Source: Hermetia illucens
Taxonomy: Eukaryota; Arthropoda; Insecta; Diptera; Stratiomyidae
Assembly (NCBI RefSeq): GCF_905115235.1
Contig: NC_051854.1
Location: 71,849,463 to 71,913,462, forward strand
Length of the DNA: 64,000 bases
Direction of reading: 5' to 3'
Positions 55,901 through 64,000 of the stretch are shown in pieces. The position numbers were made by a program, and so were the translations under genes. Position 1 is the first letter of the stretch. The number at the start of each line of letters is the position of its first letter. The notes below the pieces were generated by a model. The model saw only the letters and a program-made list of their open reading frames with translations. It was not told the origin of the DNA and did not search any database.

Positions 55901-58900
55901 ATGGATTTTCAGTAAACCCAAATAAAACCACTATGGTATTATTTACAAAAAGGAGAAAAATGGATGGTCTTTGCCTTGCAGAGGTGAAGGGTACAAGCCT
56001 TCAACTCCCCGAAAAAGTGGAATCTCTGGAAGTTATTCTAGACAAGAACCATCTTTGGAACAAACTTGAAGAGATAAAGATGAAACGAGCTCTCACTGCT
56101 TGTTGGCTGTGTAGGCGGGCATTTTCCTGGGGGGTTTGAGTGCTTAGGGGCTTTGGTTCTCTTCCAACTCAAACACACACACAGAATTCATCGGCCTAAT
56201 CGTAAGTTACTAGGGGTCGATGGAATTACAGTCGAACTTGGCCAGGGGACCAATTACACCAACGGGTTCATCAGCTTATGCTTAAGGTATGGGACAGCGA
56301 ATCAATTCCTGGTGACTAGCAACAAGGAATTATCTGTCTCATATATAATAAAGGAGATATTTTGCAGTGCAGCAATTATAGAGGTATTACGTTGCTAAGC
56401 ATCATCTATAAGATATTTTTTGGTGTCTTGTTAAATCGGGTAACCCTTTACGCGCAGAACATTATTGGGCGATGCTGGAAAAAGTGAGCGAAGACCCCAA
56501 CCTCGCCGATATTTTGGTTGTTGAGCAGTTCATCGAAATAGTCCGCCCATTGCCCATTCTGTCGGAAATCACAGGAAGAGCATAGAAGGGTAAAAGGCTT
56601 CATCCTGCTGACTTGTTTATGGAACTTCGTATTGAATTACTGGCTGATGGTGGTGGTGATAAGTGCTAGACATTAACGTGAGCCTGGAGAATATAGTTAC
56701 GGAGATGCTGAAGTAACAAAGAAGGAGGAAAACAAAAGGAGCATTAGGACAAATACCTGAAGGGAAATCTACTCCGCCAAATTATTTTTAAGGGGGTCAT
56801 CCCGTGTGTCGGGTTGGTGAAATCGATTTTTTTACATGAGTTGTATCTATATATAGTGGAGAATATGTGGGCAAAGGGATTTTCTGAAATTCCGAGCCGT
56901 TCAGAAATTACAGTATTAAACAGGTAAGGAGTTTGCAGCCGCGACTAGAGTACTCGATAAGAAAGAACATCGAATCTTTCTGTTTTTACCTGTTAGGTTT
57001 TTACCTGAGCCTTATAAATTCGAACACAGGTACAGATATAAAAAGATGGAAAACTAATCAATTGTCTAAACTTATTTGCTGTTTGGAATAAAAAGGATAA
57101 TCCAGTCTAGAGTGAGCACTGAAAGGCTTTCAAGCTATACCCAGTTATATTTTGTTGTAAGTATTGTGCTGTTTGTGTGTTCAGTGATTTTTTTAAATGG
57201 ATCGTACGAAGGGAGATTGCTTTAACGTTCAACGTCATGCTCGTACTAAAAAACGAGTATTTCATGGGAATCGATACTTATCAGAGAAGAAAAAGGACCA
57301 TCAACATCATCAAAGAAACTTTTAGCAAGCATGAACATAGATGTTCCAATTGCGACAAGTTTTGTATATTGCATATTGGATTTTGCTGGAGTTTTCACCG
57401 GTATTTCTGCGAATTTCTGCAAATAATAAAATATATGTAGTTGTAAAAAAAGAATGCGTAGGACATGTCGAGAAAAGAATGGGAACGCGGCTTAGAAATG
57501 CAAAGAAGAATCACAAAGGCATTGGTGGAAAAGGGGCTGGAAAACTTACTGATAAGGTTATTAACGACCTCACTACATTTTTTAGGGTAGCTATTCGTCG
57601 ACACGTAAATTCGATAAAAGGAATGAAGCAAGAAATTTGGACAACTTTCTTCCATAAATGTTCTACCGACGAAAATCCTCAGCATCAAAATTGTCCAGCA
57701 GGCGAGGACAGTTGGTGCAAATGGCGTAAAGCGGAAGCTAAAGGAGAACTGGATAGTTTCCACCACGAGAAGGCACCTTTGACTGAAGAAGTTCAAACAG
57801 TTATTAAACCAATCTACGAAGATTTGTCACGAGATGATCTCTTGAATAGATGTTTAGGAGCAGAGATCCAGAATAACAATGAGTCGTTAAATGCATTGAT
57901 CTGGACTGTCGCTCCTAAACACCTTCATTCTGGGGCCAAGGTCGTAGAAATAGTCACTTTTCTGGCTGTAATTATTTTCAATGAAGGATTTAATGGCATT
58001 CTCAAAATCCTAGTGACAATGGGATGTCAAGTTGGTCACATATGTCAGGTTTATGCCGACCGCCGTAATGAAGCGCGAATTTGGCGGTCCCAACGACGAT
58101 CGACTGACCTCGCTTAAAGAGGCAGAATCGAAACCAGAGAGCAAAAATCGGCCTTACAAGACTTTTTTGAAGAAATGAAGGGTGCTGTCTATGGATTAGG
58201 TATAGCAGATTAATGGTGAGTTAAAAATTTACTGTTAATAATCACATTTAAATTTTCAAATGCGTTTTTCTCGAAACTGCATCTTGAAAATCGGCTGCCA
58301 CCATAGCTCAAAATCTATCTAACCAAATTCTTTGAAATTTTCACGACTGCTTTAATACATATTTCTACGGTCCGCAAACTAGGATAATTGCAATCGGACG
58401 GGTCGTTTTTTTTATTCATAAAAAGACCGTAAAAAAACACCAAAATCCAAAAAATTAAGTTTAAAAGCCCATCCAAAAATTTACCTTTTAATATTTTCTA
58501 ATTATCCTAGTTTGCGGACCGTGGAATATTGTTCACATTAAATGCCGTTAAGTTTTTTTCAACAGATGAACACAGCGCCCTCCAGCGTGGCAGTAGAAAA
58601 ACACATTTTTTTGGAGGTGGGTGCATAAAGTGACACGTATTCCGAAAACTAGCTACGATATCAAGCTAAAAAATTTATTGACCCCCTTAAGTGCGTGCGA
58701 ATCCTACACGCGCTCGATCTTACTCCGACGTTGGCGGGGCTGAGCTGCAACCGAGGTGTGTTTTTAAGATTTTTCAATGCGTGTATGAACAAGAAAAAAT
58801 TCTGAAAACGTCTACAATCACGACATTATATTTATAATATCTTTTGCTGTAACACCCCTTTCAATATTATCTACAGATATGTTTTCGGACGTCGATGAGT

Positions 58901-60061
58901 TTGTATGAATCTACCTTTAGTCCATGATTATTTACTTGAATATTAAAAATAGAAAATTTTTGACAAAACTTCAAGCCTCGTTAAGTCATTAGTTAAATAC
59001 TACAAACAACAAATATAATTTGTTGAAAATTAAAATAAGTATTGTCAGCAGTTTTGATCTTCATCATGGGAAGTGAGAAATAAACTGAATAGCCAAAGTA
59101 CAACGTTGTGTTTTCGAAGTCAGTTTGAGCTAGGGAAGATTCAAGTCCAATAATGTAAGGATTATTGGGCTAAAACTAAAGCCAATAAATCCAGGATTAT
59201 TGACAAAGCTATTTTGGCAGAAGGATCTGTACAGCATTCACAAAAAGTCTGTGCAAGTATTAAAGATTATTTTCCACATTTAACACTTTTCCCTGTATAT
59301 CATCGCAAAAGTTGGTAAGAATACTTTTGCTAATCAAAAAATCTTAAACTAAACTATCAAACGATAATTCTAAAAAGATGACGAAAAAAAATGTGGAGCC
59401 TTTCGTAGCGATTATATGCACTTGAATTTTGAGAAATAAAAAATAATAATTTATCCTTTTATTGAAAATCCTTCACTTAAGATTTATTTCCTCCATTCAC
59501 ACCTTAACTTTGTTTTTTAAACTAATGGGGCGCAACGAAGGTTTCCACAAGGACAATCAACTCCAAAAGTCCATATAAGAGTTTTTAGGACGAAAACATG
59601 TTGGGAGATTATTGACGGTCTGTTTTAAGGGAAGCTGATCTTGAAAATTTGTCAATCGAATGAAATATTTATTAAATAAATTGCTGAAGATAGATGATTC
59701 CTAGAACGAATACGAAATAAATGAAGATAGTTTTAGAAGAAAGAAAAAGAAGAACCCCTTTAGGGAAGATGATATTGACGCTTTTAACAGATAGTATCAA
59801 TTACTAAAGGATCTCCATGATGACTGTCTACACCAGGCACTTTCAGTTTAGTTCGCGGTAGAGAACACGATCATAAAAGGACTTACTTAATTAAAAATAA
59901 TCACAAAACAATCTTAACAAACTTTGAATAGATAAAATACTTTGTGGTACACATCACTTGCACTGACCATGATTGAAACACAAACAGCCGTACCGATTGC
60001 AATCAAACTTACCTGCAAAGTAAATGAGCACTAAAAACACAAAATCTGGTAATGTGGGCAT
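49768..60061 (-). CDS. Secreted alpha-carbonic anhydrase (six coding exons)
   Basis: Exons (minus) 60061-60013, 50854-50742, 50676-50586, 50522-50281, 50180-50030 and 49967-49768 join in consistent phase to 281 codons. The product hydrates CO2 to bicarbonate. MPTLPDFVFLVLIYFAG is a signal peptide, followed by AYCQFGY and QCGGSSQSPIEI. Zinc ligands are present in GFHFHWG (His113, His115) and VELHIVH (His137), with the gatekeeper Glu of GSEH and the threonine of GSLTTPPC (Thr219). Two cysteines, in YCQFGY and PPCSE, suit the usual disulfide. At the place of the proton-shuttle His (CA II His64, in NNGH) the sequence reads NDGK, so Lys83. Length is normal for secreted insect enzymes. Intron 1 is 9.2 kb and filled with transposons; the others are 62-100 bp. 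Confidence 0.92.
50030..50180 (-). CDS. Carbonic anhydrase exon 5
   Basis: Acceptor TTGGCTAG precedes 50180. The exon reads VSSVDNPNLYSVTNYLRYIR and LLGSLNINKFYTYQ, ending one base into the codon for Gly216. Confidence 0.9.
50281..50522 (-). CDS. Carbonic anhydrase exon 4 (zinc site)
   Basis: Acceptor ATATTTCAG precedes 50522. The exon carries all three zinc ligands (FHFHWG and ELHIVH) and ends LLVLGIFFE at donor GTGAGT. Confidence 0.92.
50586..50676 (-). CDS. Carbonic anhydrase exon 3
   Basis: Acceptor ACCATAG precedes 50676. The exon encodes VIPAFIPRLKLYGYDWPLP and LKNDGKT. It contains the position of the usual shuttle histidine, here Lys. Confidence 0.88.
50742..50854 (-). CDS. Carbonic anhydrase exon 2
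   Basis: Acceptor GTTTTACAG precedes 50854. The exon reads SAYCQFGYSTAEQKRWAVDF and SSQSPIEIYTGS, the N-terminal strand of alpha-carbonic anhydrases. Donor GTAAGC follows 50742. Confidence 0.9.
51390..52080 (-). mobile_element. LINE-W (RTE-like) 3' fragment
   Basis: On the minus strand it reads WMKRRSTTGVLCQRI, KSKIFRSVVPYKSECWLTIK, ETKMLRWASSVTCHDHIRNE, HISDRYGVEPI, then MNMEVGGERTKRQ and an A-rich KKKRN tail near 51410. This is the C-terminal end of the RTE-like family at 43020-45430. It lies within carbonic anhydrase intron 1. Confidence 0.65.
52090..53226 (+). mobile_element. LINE-E copy (plus strand) with internal deletions and (TGA)n tail
   Basis: Short endonuclease remnant IGFENISKRLCILRLRGKYR (52114-52173) is followed by linker pieces (ELRRVRKRLHRQKKKA, 52570-52615). 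The C-terminal part comes next: YDDEIRARLLSANRAYFSLR, SKLLLYKTMILPVLMYSSKT, WVLSKKNCELLAAFERIILR and RIFGPLHEDGQFRS. It ends in (TGA/GAT)n after GGATACCGGTTGTTGCGCC. The RT core is gone. This is the best-preserved 3' end of the family in the window. Confidence 0.7.
53460..56150 (+). mobile_element. LINE-L copy 2 (LOA/I-like), RNase H end missing
   Basis: ORF2 begins near 53918 with TNIRVREINLQHAKASSYLL. The endonuclease holds LLIGYDAKAQHIFWGSSKCN. The linker reads RLCRVLNKDESAKLDVLCKS. The RT shows FKAPGMGGIYLAIMKDGIEH, SWKKVKVVFIP, YAMGMFMGVETAFD and YMDDVTGLVV (catalytic YMDD at 55815-55826). The last part is open from 55762 to 56136 and ends before any RNase H. Several frameshifts are present. 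It is the same family as 33260-34455. Confidence 0.7.
56180..56650. mobile_element. LINE-E scraps in opposite orientations
   Basis: 56180-56480 (+) reads GVDGITVEL and, in another frame, LQCSNYRGITLLSIIYKIF and LNRVTLYAQNIIG. 56480-56650 read on the minus strand gives SDRMGNGQWADYFDELLNN, the linker of the same family. A head-to-head junction of two pieces is likely. Confidence 0.5.
57197..58213 (+). pseudogene. Kolobok-type transposase, central part missing
   Basis: The N-terminus starts MDRTKGDCFNVQRHARTKKR with VFHGNRYLSEKKKDHQ. A shifted frame then reads NIDVPIATSFVYCILDFAGV. After about 57440 the sequence jumps to KKECVGHVEKRMGTRLRNAK, GKLTDKVINDLTTFFRVAIR, HQNCPAGEDSWCKWRKAEAK, LSRDDLLNRCLGAEIQNNNE and SLNALIWTVAPKHLHSGAK. 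An in-frame TAA (58115-58117) precedes the natural-looking end ALQDFFEEMKGAVYGLGIAD. Part of the catalytic domain is deleted. Confidence 0.75.
58367..58522. repeat. Perfect 23-bp inverted repeat inside the Kolobok element
   Basis: 58367-58389 (ACGGTCCGCAAACTAGGATA followed by ATT) is the exact reverse complement of 58500-58522, with a 110-base loop. The pairing continues imperfectly outwards. It lies between the transposase stop and the 3' terminus and may be a subterminal transposase-binding structure. Confidence 0.85.
58691..60012 (-). other. Remainder of carbonic anhydrase intron 1
   Basis: AT-rich sequence. A plus-strand open stretch near 59190-59310 (AILAEGSVQHSQKVCASIKD) is too short to assign. 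No transposon ends were recognised. Confidence 0.4.
60013..60061 (-). CDS. Carbonic anhydrase exon 1 (signal peptide)
   Basis: The exon encodes MPTLPDFVFLVLIYFA plus one base before donor GTAAGT. The phase-1 end matches the phase-1 start of the exon at 50854, giving GSAYCQFGY. Just upstream, TATTTTCAG ending at 60070 suggests an intron in the 5' UTR. Assignment rests on the splice sites, matching phase and signal-peptide character. Confidence 0.8.
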
Positions 60062-61109
60062 AGTTGATGCTGAAAATATATCTTTTCTTCTATTTGCAGT
60101 TTCTCAGTCTTAGAAAAGTCGAAAATGTAAGGCAGTAGTGATTAGAATTGACTAAGCCTTGGCCCGAGATCATGCGAATATTTATATTCAATTTTTTCCG
60201 CCATTTCTGCTATTTCATAAATCATTTGCTTGCCGCCTATGGACAAGTCACTTGGATCACACAACGCCGGTTAAAATTTGTGAAAACTTTCGTATCTTTA
60301 TACGCACATTCATATGCCACTTGCCTCATTAGACTGGATCTGAATTAAACACTTCAGTTTTTTATTCGAAACGGGATAAATGAACAATATTCGTACTCAC
60401 TGATATATGATACATAACTACTCGCTAAGATTAACATTAACATATGAATCTGCATAATCTGATTCAAAATTAAAATAAAAGATACATTTAAGAAATTGGT
60501 GAAATGATAACGTTTTAATAAGTATGGAAGACAAAGAATATGTTACGAGCGCAAATTAAGTGTGAAATGCTTATGATAAATTGGAAGCAGGACCGTTTGG
60601 AACTCTAATTTGTTAGAATTTAGATAATAGGCGACTGTATATATTACACATACTGGTTTACTGTTAAGTAGGTGAAATTCATGTTGTTTAAATGTAAAGG
60701 CTGTTAAAAATCATGTTTCTATGGTATTCATGAATAATACAAATTGTCGAGATTCTAACGTAAATAATGTAAAAGTGTTTCTTGGATTCATTCGATAAAA
60801 GTACACATAACTCGTTGTTGGCAATAGCCCAGTCTATGGACGAGATTATCGACTAATATTTAGAAAATTGGTCCCGATAATGATTTGCAAGCCCACAGTC
60901 TGGAAACGTTGAATGGTAGCATAGTTTCCGCCCTTGCAAACTATAATAACAATGAAAATGATAAATGATAATTTTATTTGCATTTTAAATTTATTCTACT
61001 TTCTTCTTCATCAGAGGCGGGCTCGGCCCATCTTGATCGGAGAAAGGCTTGATCTGGATTATATTACCATATCATCGAATACTCCTCTCCACGATGTATG
61101 GTGTCGAAG
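60062..61109 (-). promoter_or_regulatory. Upstream region of the carbonic anhydrase gene
   Basis: This should contain a 5' UTR exon, given the acceptor-like TATTTTCAG at 60078-60070, and the promoter. Neither the upstream donor nor a promoter could be identified. No repeat was recognised. Confidence 0.3.
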
Positions 61110-61470
61110 CACTTTATTGACTTAATCTAATTCCTTCTTAGCATGCCTAGTGACCTTCCAGTTTTCGAATGCGATGCACTCATGAATTTTTGTCCTTTTT
61201 CATGGGATTCAACTATTTTGAGAAGAAATCCAACAGTTGGCATCACCATCGGCTAAGGAGCAGCGTCTACTGCAATATCTGAAGCATCGACAAACACGGC
61301 TAGGGGTACATCTTTGGCCGTCTTTGCCAGCGGAAAGCTCGCGATCGTTTGCACCTTGTCTGGGCGGGGTTGTATGCCATCAGGGGTGATGGAAAATCTC
61401 AGAAACTTAATATGCTGCTGGAGAAATCTGCATATTTCGGCTATAAAAATTGGACTATTGGGAAGGAGAC
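61110..61470 (-). mobile_element. Gypsy-like LTR-element fossil, RT/RNase H region
   Basis: On the minus strand a short stretch resembles the junction of RT and RNase H of Gypsy-type pol, with an ITPDGIQPRPDKVQTI block and a FVDASD block. No LTRs, gag or integrase are seen. The fossil is old and broken in more than one place. Confidence 0.5.
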
Positions 61471-61884
61471 TCTAGCAGCCGCGTCGCAGCGTCAGGAGCA
61501 GCATTTCATTTGCCTTTTTCAGGGTCAGTTTGACCAAATAATGCACTCTATCATGTGTAATAATCCCTTTAGCTTGACGTTTTTCTCTACCCCTTTAATT
61601 GTCCCCATTTATCCTTTTTTTATACAATTCCCATCCTGTCTTCAATTTTCTTCTGTGTACGTTGCTGTCAGCACAGAGCCAGTATGAACTTCGAAGTTCA
61701 AGGCCAGACTTACCGGGACCGAGGCCGGTTTACCGATGACAACTGATGAGCTGGTATACGCTGGTTCGGCAATAGTTACCCTTGAAGTGACGTTCGGCTG
61801 GTGAAAAGGTTCTCGAAGAGTGAAGTTTGAAAGCAATTATGATTGTCTTTGCCTTCTGCTTTCTATCGGGTTATTTTTAAGGTT

Positions 61885-62640
61885 TTAGTCGTGTGTGGTA
61901 TCAAATGAAACGTTTCAATTAGCACTTTCTGAATATATTAATTTTGACGTGAATCGCAAAATGCGGGAGTAAGATGTCAAAATGTACACACTTCAAGTGA
62001 GACAGGACTCATTTTTGGAAACTGCCCAACCCAAAATTCCGAGAAAAATCAGGAAGGTGCGCTTAGATGAAATCTAGGCCTCAAAATATTTTCGGATATC
62101 TGTTCAAATAAACTTACGAATAGTATATTACCCACTTGCAGAAATTGACTGAAAACGAGAATAATTGATATTCGGGTGAAATATTAAAATTCCATTCATG
62201 AGGAATCTAGTTCTGCCCAGCCTTTTTTAAAATCGGTTTACTGTCTATCTGGCTGTTTGTTCGTCTCCCTGTCTGTCTGTACGTTACACGCATTTTTCTC
62301 GGAGATGGTTAAGGCGATTGACACCAAATTTGCTGGAAAGATGGGAACTGTGAACGCATATAGTGAGTTACGTCCGTTTACGTTGAATTTAGGAGGGATC
62401 CCCATACATGCAGAAACCGGTGTTAGTTTTGACATTTGTTAGCAAGATGGGGGGTGCCGGGGGTTGAAAGTGATTATTTCTTTAGCGGAGCCATTCTTAG
62501 AAACTACCCAACCGAAAAATCTGAAAAAAATCAAGAGGCGGCTACTTTACGGTGCCTAGGCTCCGAAATACCTTACATACCGATATCTGTTAAAATAAAA
62601 TTAATAATAGTGCATTACTATAATTTTTAGTAATTGGCCC
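61885..62640 (-). repeat. Repeat P, two tandem copies in inverted orientation
   Basis: Read on the minus strand, a unit at 62640-62223 runs from the CACTATTATTAATTTTATTT block through GCATGTATGGGGATCCCTCC and a CAGACAGACAGGGAGACG stretch to GTAAACCGATTTTAAAAAAG. A second unit follows at about 62210-61885, ending TTTCATTTGATACCACACAC. Block order equals the plus-strand copies at 25640 and 28600. Confidence 0.6.
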
Positions 62641-63059
62641 TTAAGTTTATCCTAGAATCATGAATTTGGTGTAAATCGCACTATTAATTACAAAGTTATA
62701 GTAGGTCAAACCTGTTGCTTCTTTGCAAATTTAAGACTTTAAATTTCAATGTTACTTGAAATGGATATTTACACATAATGTATGCATATATTACTTGCCG
62801 CGCATTAATGGGGCAAATGTACACTCAAATCTCTTTATAAAAAAAAATACACAAAACTTTTCGTACCTAAAGCGTCTTTTTCCCGCTTTCCCGACTTGTT
62901 TTTAAAATAAGTGTGCTGCTGACTTTCTTTGCACACGGAAAATGAATTGAGAATCTTGAGGTTTTCTGCAAGAATTCCACTGTGGTCAGTCGTTGGGGGG
63001 TGATAACAGTTCAGATAAAATAACTTTGCTTATTTCAAAGATCCGTGAAGAATACCCAG

Positions 63060-64000
63060 ATAGAATAATATTAATAATTAACTCGCCGTAGCCGGTCCCA
63101 AGCCCGGCTGTGAAAGGAGGAAGAATGGATAGCTTCAATTTGAATGGCTTTACGCCACCGCAGCGTCTCAGGGGGTAGATGAGGAAAGTGCAGGAAGTTT
63201 GCAATCTTGCAGATTACTCACTATGGAAGCTATACCAATATCTGGCAGCTAGGGATAAAATGCAACACCAAAAATGAGAAGAAGAAGAAATTTGTCCGGT
63301 ACGGATAACAGGCGGGAGTAGTCTGACTTGGTGACTGGGTCAGGCTCCCGTAATGGAAAGCACGGCGCCGAAACCGCTAGTCGTGGGGCGGTTCGATGTC
63401 TAGGCGTCACGACGAGCAGGAGCATAGCTCCGCTCACCGCAGCTGTCTCGCCACAATCTGTCAGCAGGTTCGCGTAAGCAGCGGATGAAATGGACTGAGG
63501 AAATGAACCTCTTCATTATCCGCTCCTACTACGAAATAACGACGGAGGCGGGTGCAACATCTTACCGCCCCTTGTTGTATCAGAGATTCGTCGAGCGTTT
63601 CCCGGAATTCGCGCACGTGACTGTGCAGCGAGGTGCAGACCAGTACCGCTTTATTACTCGCAACGACACAATCCCGACCACCATCAGGTGGTCGACTTGA
63701 GAACATCGGGGAGACTGTTGGCCGAAAGTCGATGGAGGCACAGGCGGCGGCATCAACAACACCACGCCGCACTGCAGGCAACAGTTTCAGTACTCGCCGA
63801 AGCACTCTTCTCCACCGTCCAGCTGAGGTTTCCGCTGAGGTTCGGGACGAATTTCAAAGAGCGTGTATAGAATTCTCGGATATGGATCCTATGCAGAAAC
63901 CAGGTATTCCCAGGCTCTATGCATCTCCAGCAACTCCGAGAATTCAATCTCAAATCAATGATGAGATTGCATCTCGCCTGTGTGCTGATATGGCGCTGCT
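63060..64000 (+). mobile_element. 5' part of a LINE-type element, running off the window
   Basis: A UTR-like start (CTCGCCGTAGCCGGTCCCAA) precedes a frame from 63485 reading MKWTEEMNLFIIRSYYEIT, LYQRFVERFPEFAHVTVQRG and ADQYRFITRNDTIPTTI. After a frameshift an open frame from about 63700 (NIGETVGRKSMEAQAAAST, then DEFQRACIEFSDMDPMQKPG) continues to the window end. The first block looks Myb- or homeodomain-like, as in the N-terminus of some insect LINE ORFs. Family not resolved. Confidence 0.45.

Larger units (their letters stand above)
56792..58686 (+). mobile_element. Kolobok-type (TTAA) DNA transposon, internally deleted
   Basis: The element starts GGGGGTCA and ends with its complement TGACCCCC. 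It is flanked on both sides by TTAA (56788-56791, 58687-58690), the target duplication of Kolobok elements. It encodes a transposase of the ECVGHV...RMGTRLR type. The middle of the transposase is missing and there are a few stops, so this is a 1.9-kb dead copy. A perfect 23-bp inverted repeat lies near its 3' side. It is inserted in carbonic anhydrase intron 1. The superfamily assignment rests on the TTAA plus the transposase resemblance. Confidence 0.75.

Noticed and set aside
59190-59310. Open stretch AILAEGSVQHSQKVCASIKD
   Set aside because: It is too short, has no start or splice sites, and I recognise no family.
1-64000. tRNA, rRNA or CRISPR loci
   Set aside because: No cloverleaf with matching box sequences, no rRNA-like core and no regularly spaced repeat array was seen on either strand.

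Overview
This looks like a stretch of insect nuclear genome, most likely dipteran. The evidence is the gene structures (GT-AG introns of 50-70 bp next to introns of 4-20 kb), the R1-like and Jockey-like LINEs, and insect-type arrestin-domain and carbonic anhydrase genes. I cannot name the species. Most of the window is dead or dying transposable elements; only three host genes are supported.

Layout. 1-3515: fragments of an RNase H-bearing LINE, an R1-like LINE and a Penelope-like element. 3518-8449: a broken Helitron with recognisable ends, containing a 1,122-bp foldback insertion (5027-6148) whose two 531-bp arms differ at only three positions. 9122-31054 (+): a four-exon arrestin-domain gene (A) whose 20.6-kb first intron is packed with LINEs. 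The clearest is a nearly whole Jockey-like LINE (11840-17515) sitting inside an older R1-like LINE, with a perfect 15-bp target duplication. 31346-36708 (-): a second four-exon arrestin-domain gene (B), convergent with A. Coding exons 1 and 2 are 115 and 365 bp in both genes, so they are paralogues. B keeps a C-terminal PPxY motif that A lacks. B's 4.1-kb first intron holds LINE pieces and an internally deleted Tc1/mariner-type transposon (34890-35775).

37.5-48.8 kb: fragments of several LINE families and short dispersed repeats. 49768-60061 (-): a secreted alpha-carbonic anhydrase gene of six coding exons. Its signal-peptide exon lies 9.2 kb from the rest because LINEs and a TTAA-flanked Kolobok-type transposon (56792-58686) fill intron 1. 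61-64 kb: an LTR-element fossil, an inverted tandem of a dispersed repeat, and the 5' part of another LINE running off the end.

The three genes are not an operon. The arrestin proteins probably act as ubiquitin-ligase and trafficking adaptors, and the carbonic anhydrase as an extracellular CO2/bicarbonate enzyme. Family labels used below: LINE-L (RNase H-bearing, LOA/I-like), LINE-E and LINE-E2 (two endonuclease-RT families), LINE-W (RTE-like), R1-like, repeat P and repeat S. Functions and families were assigned by reading translated motifs; no database search was possible.
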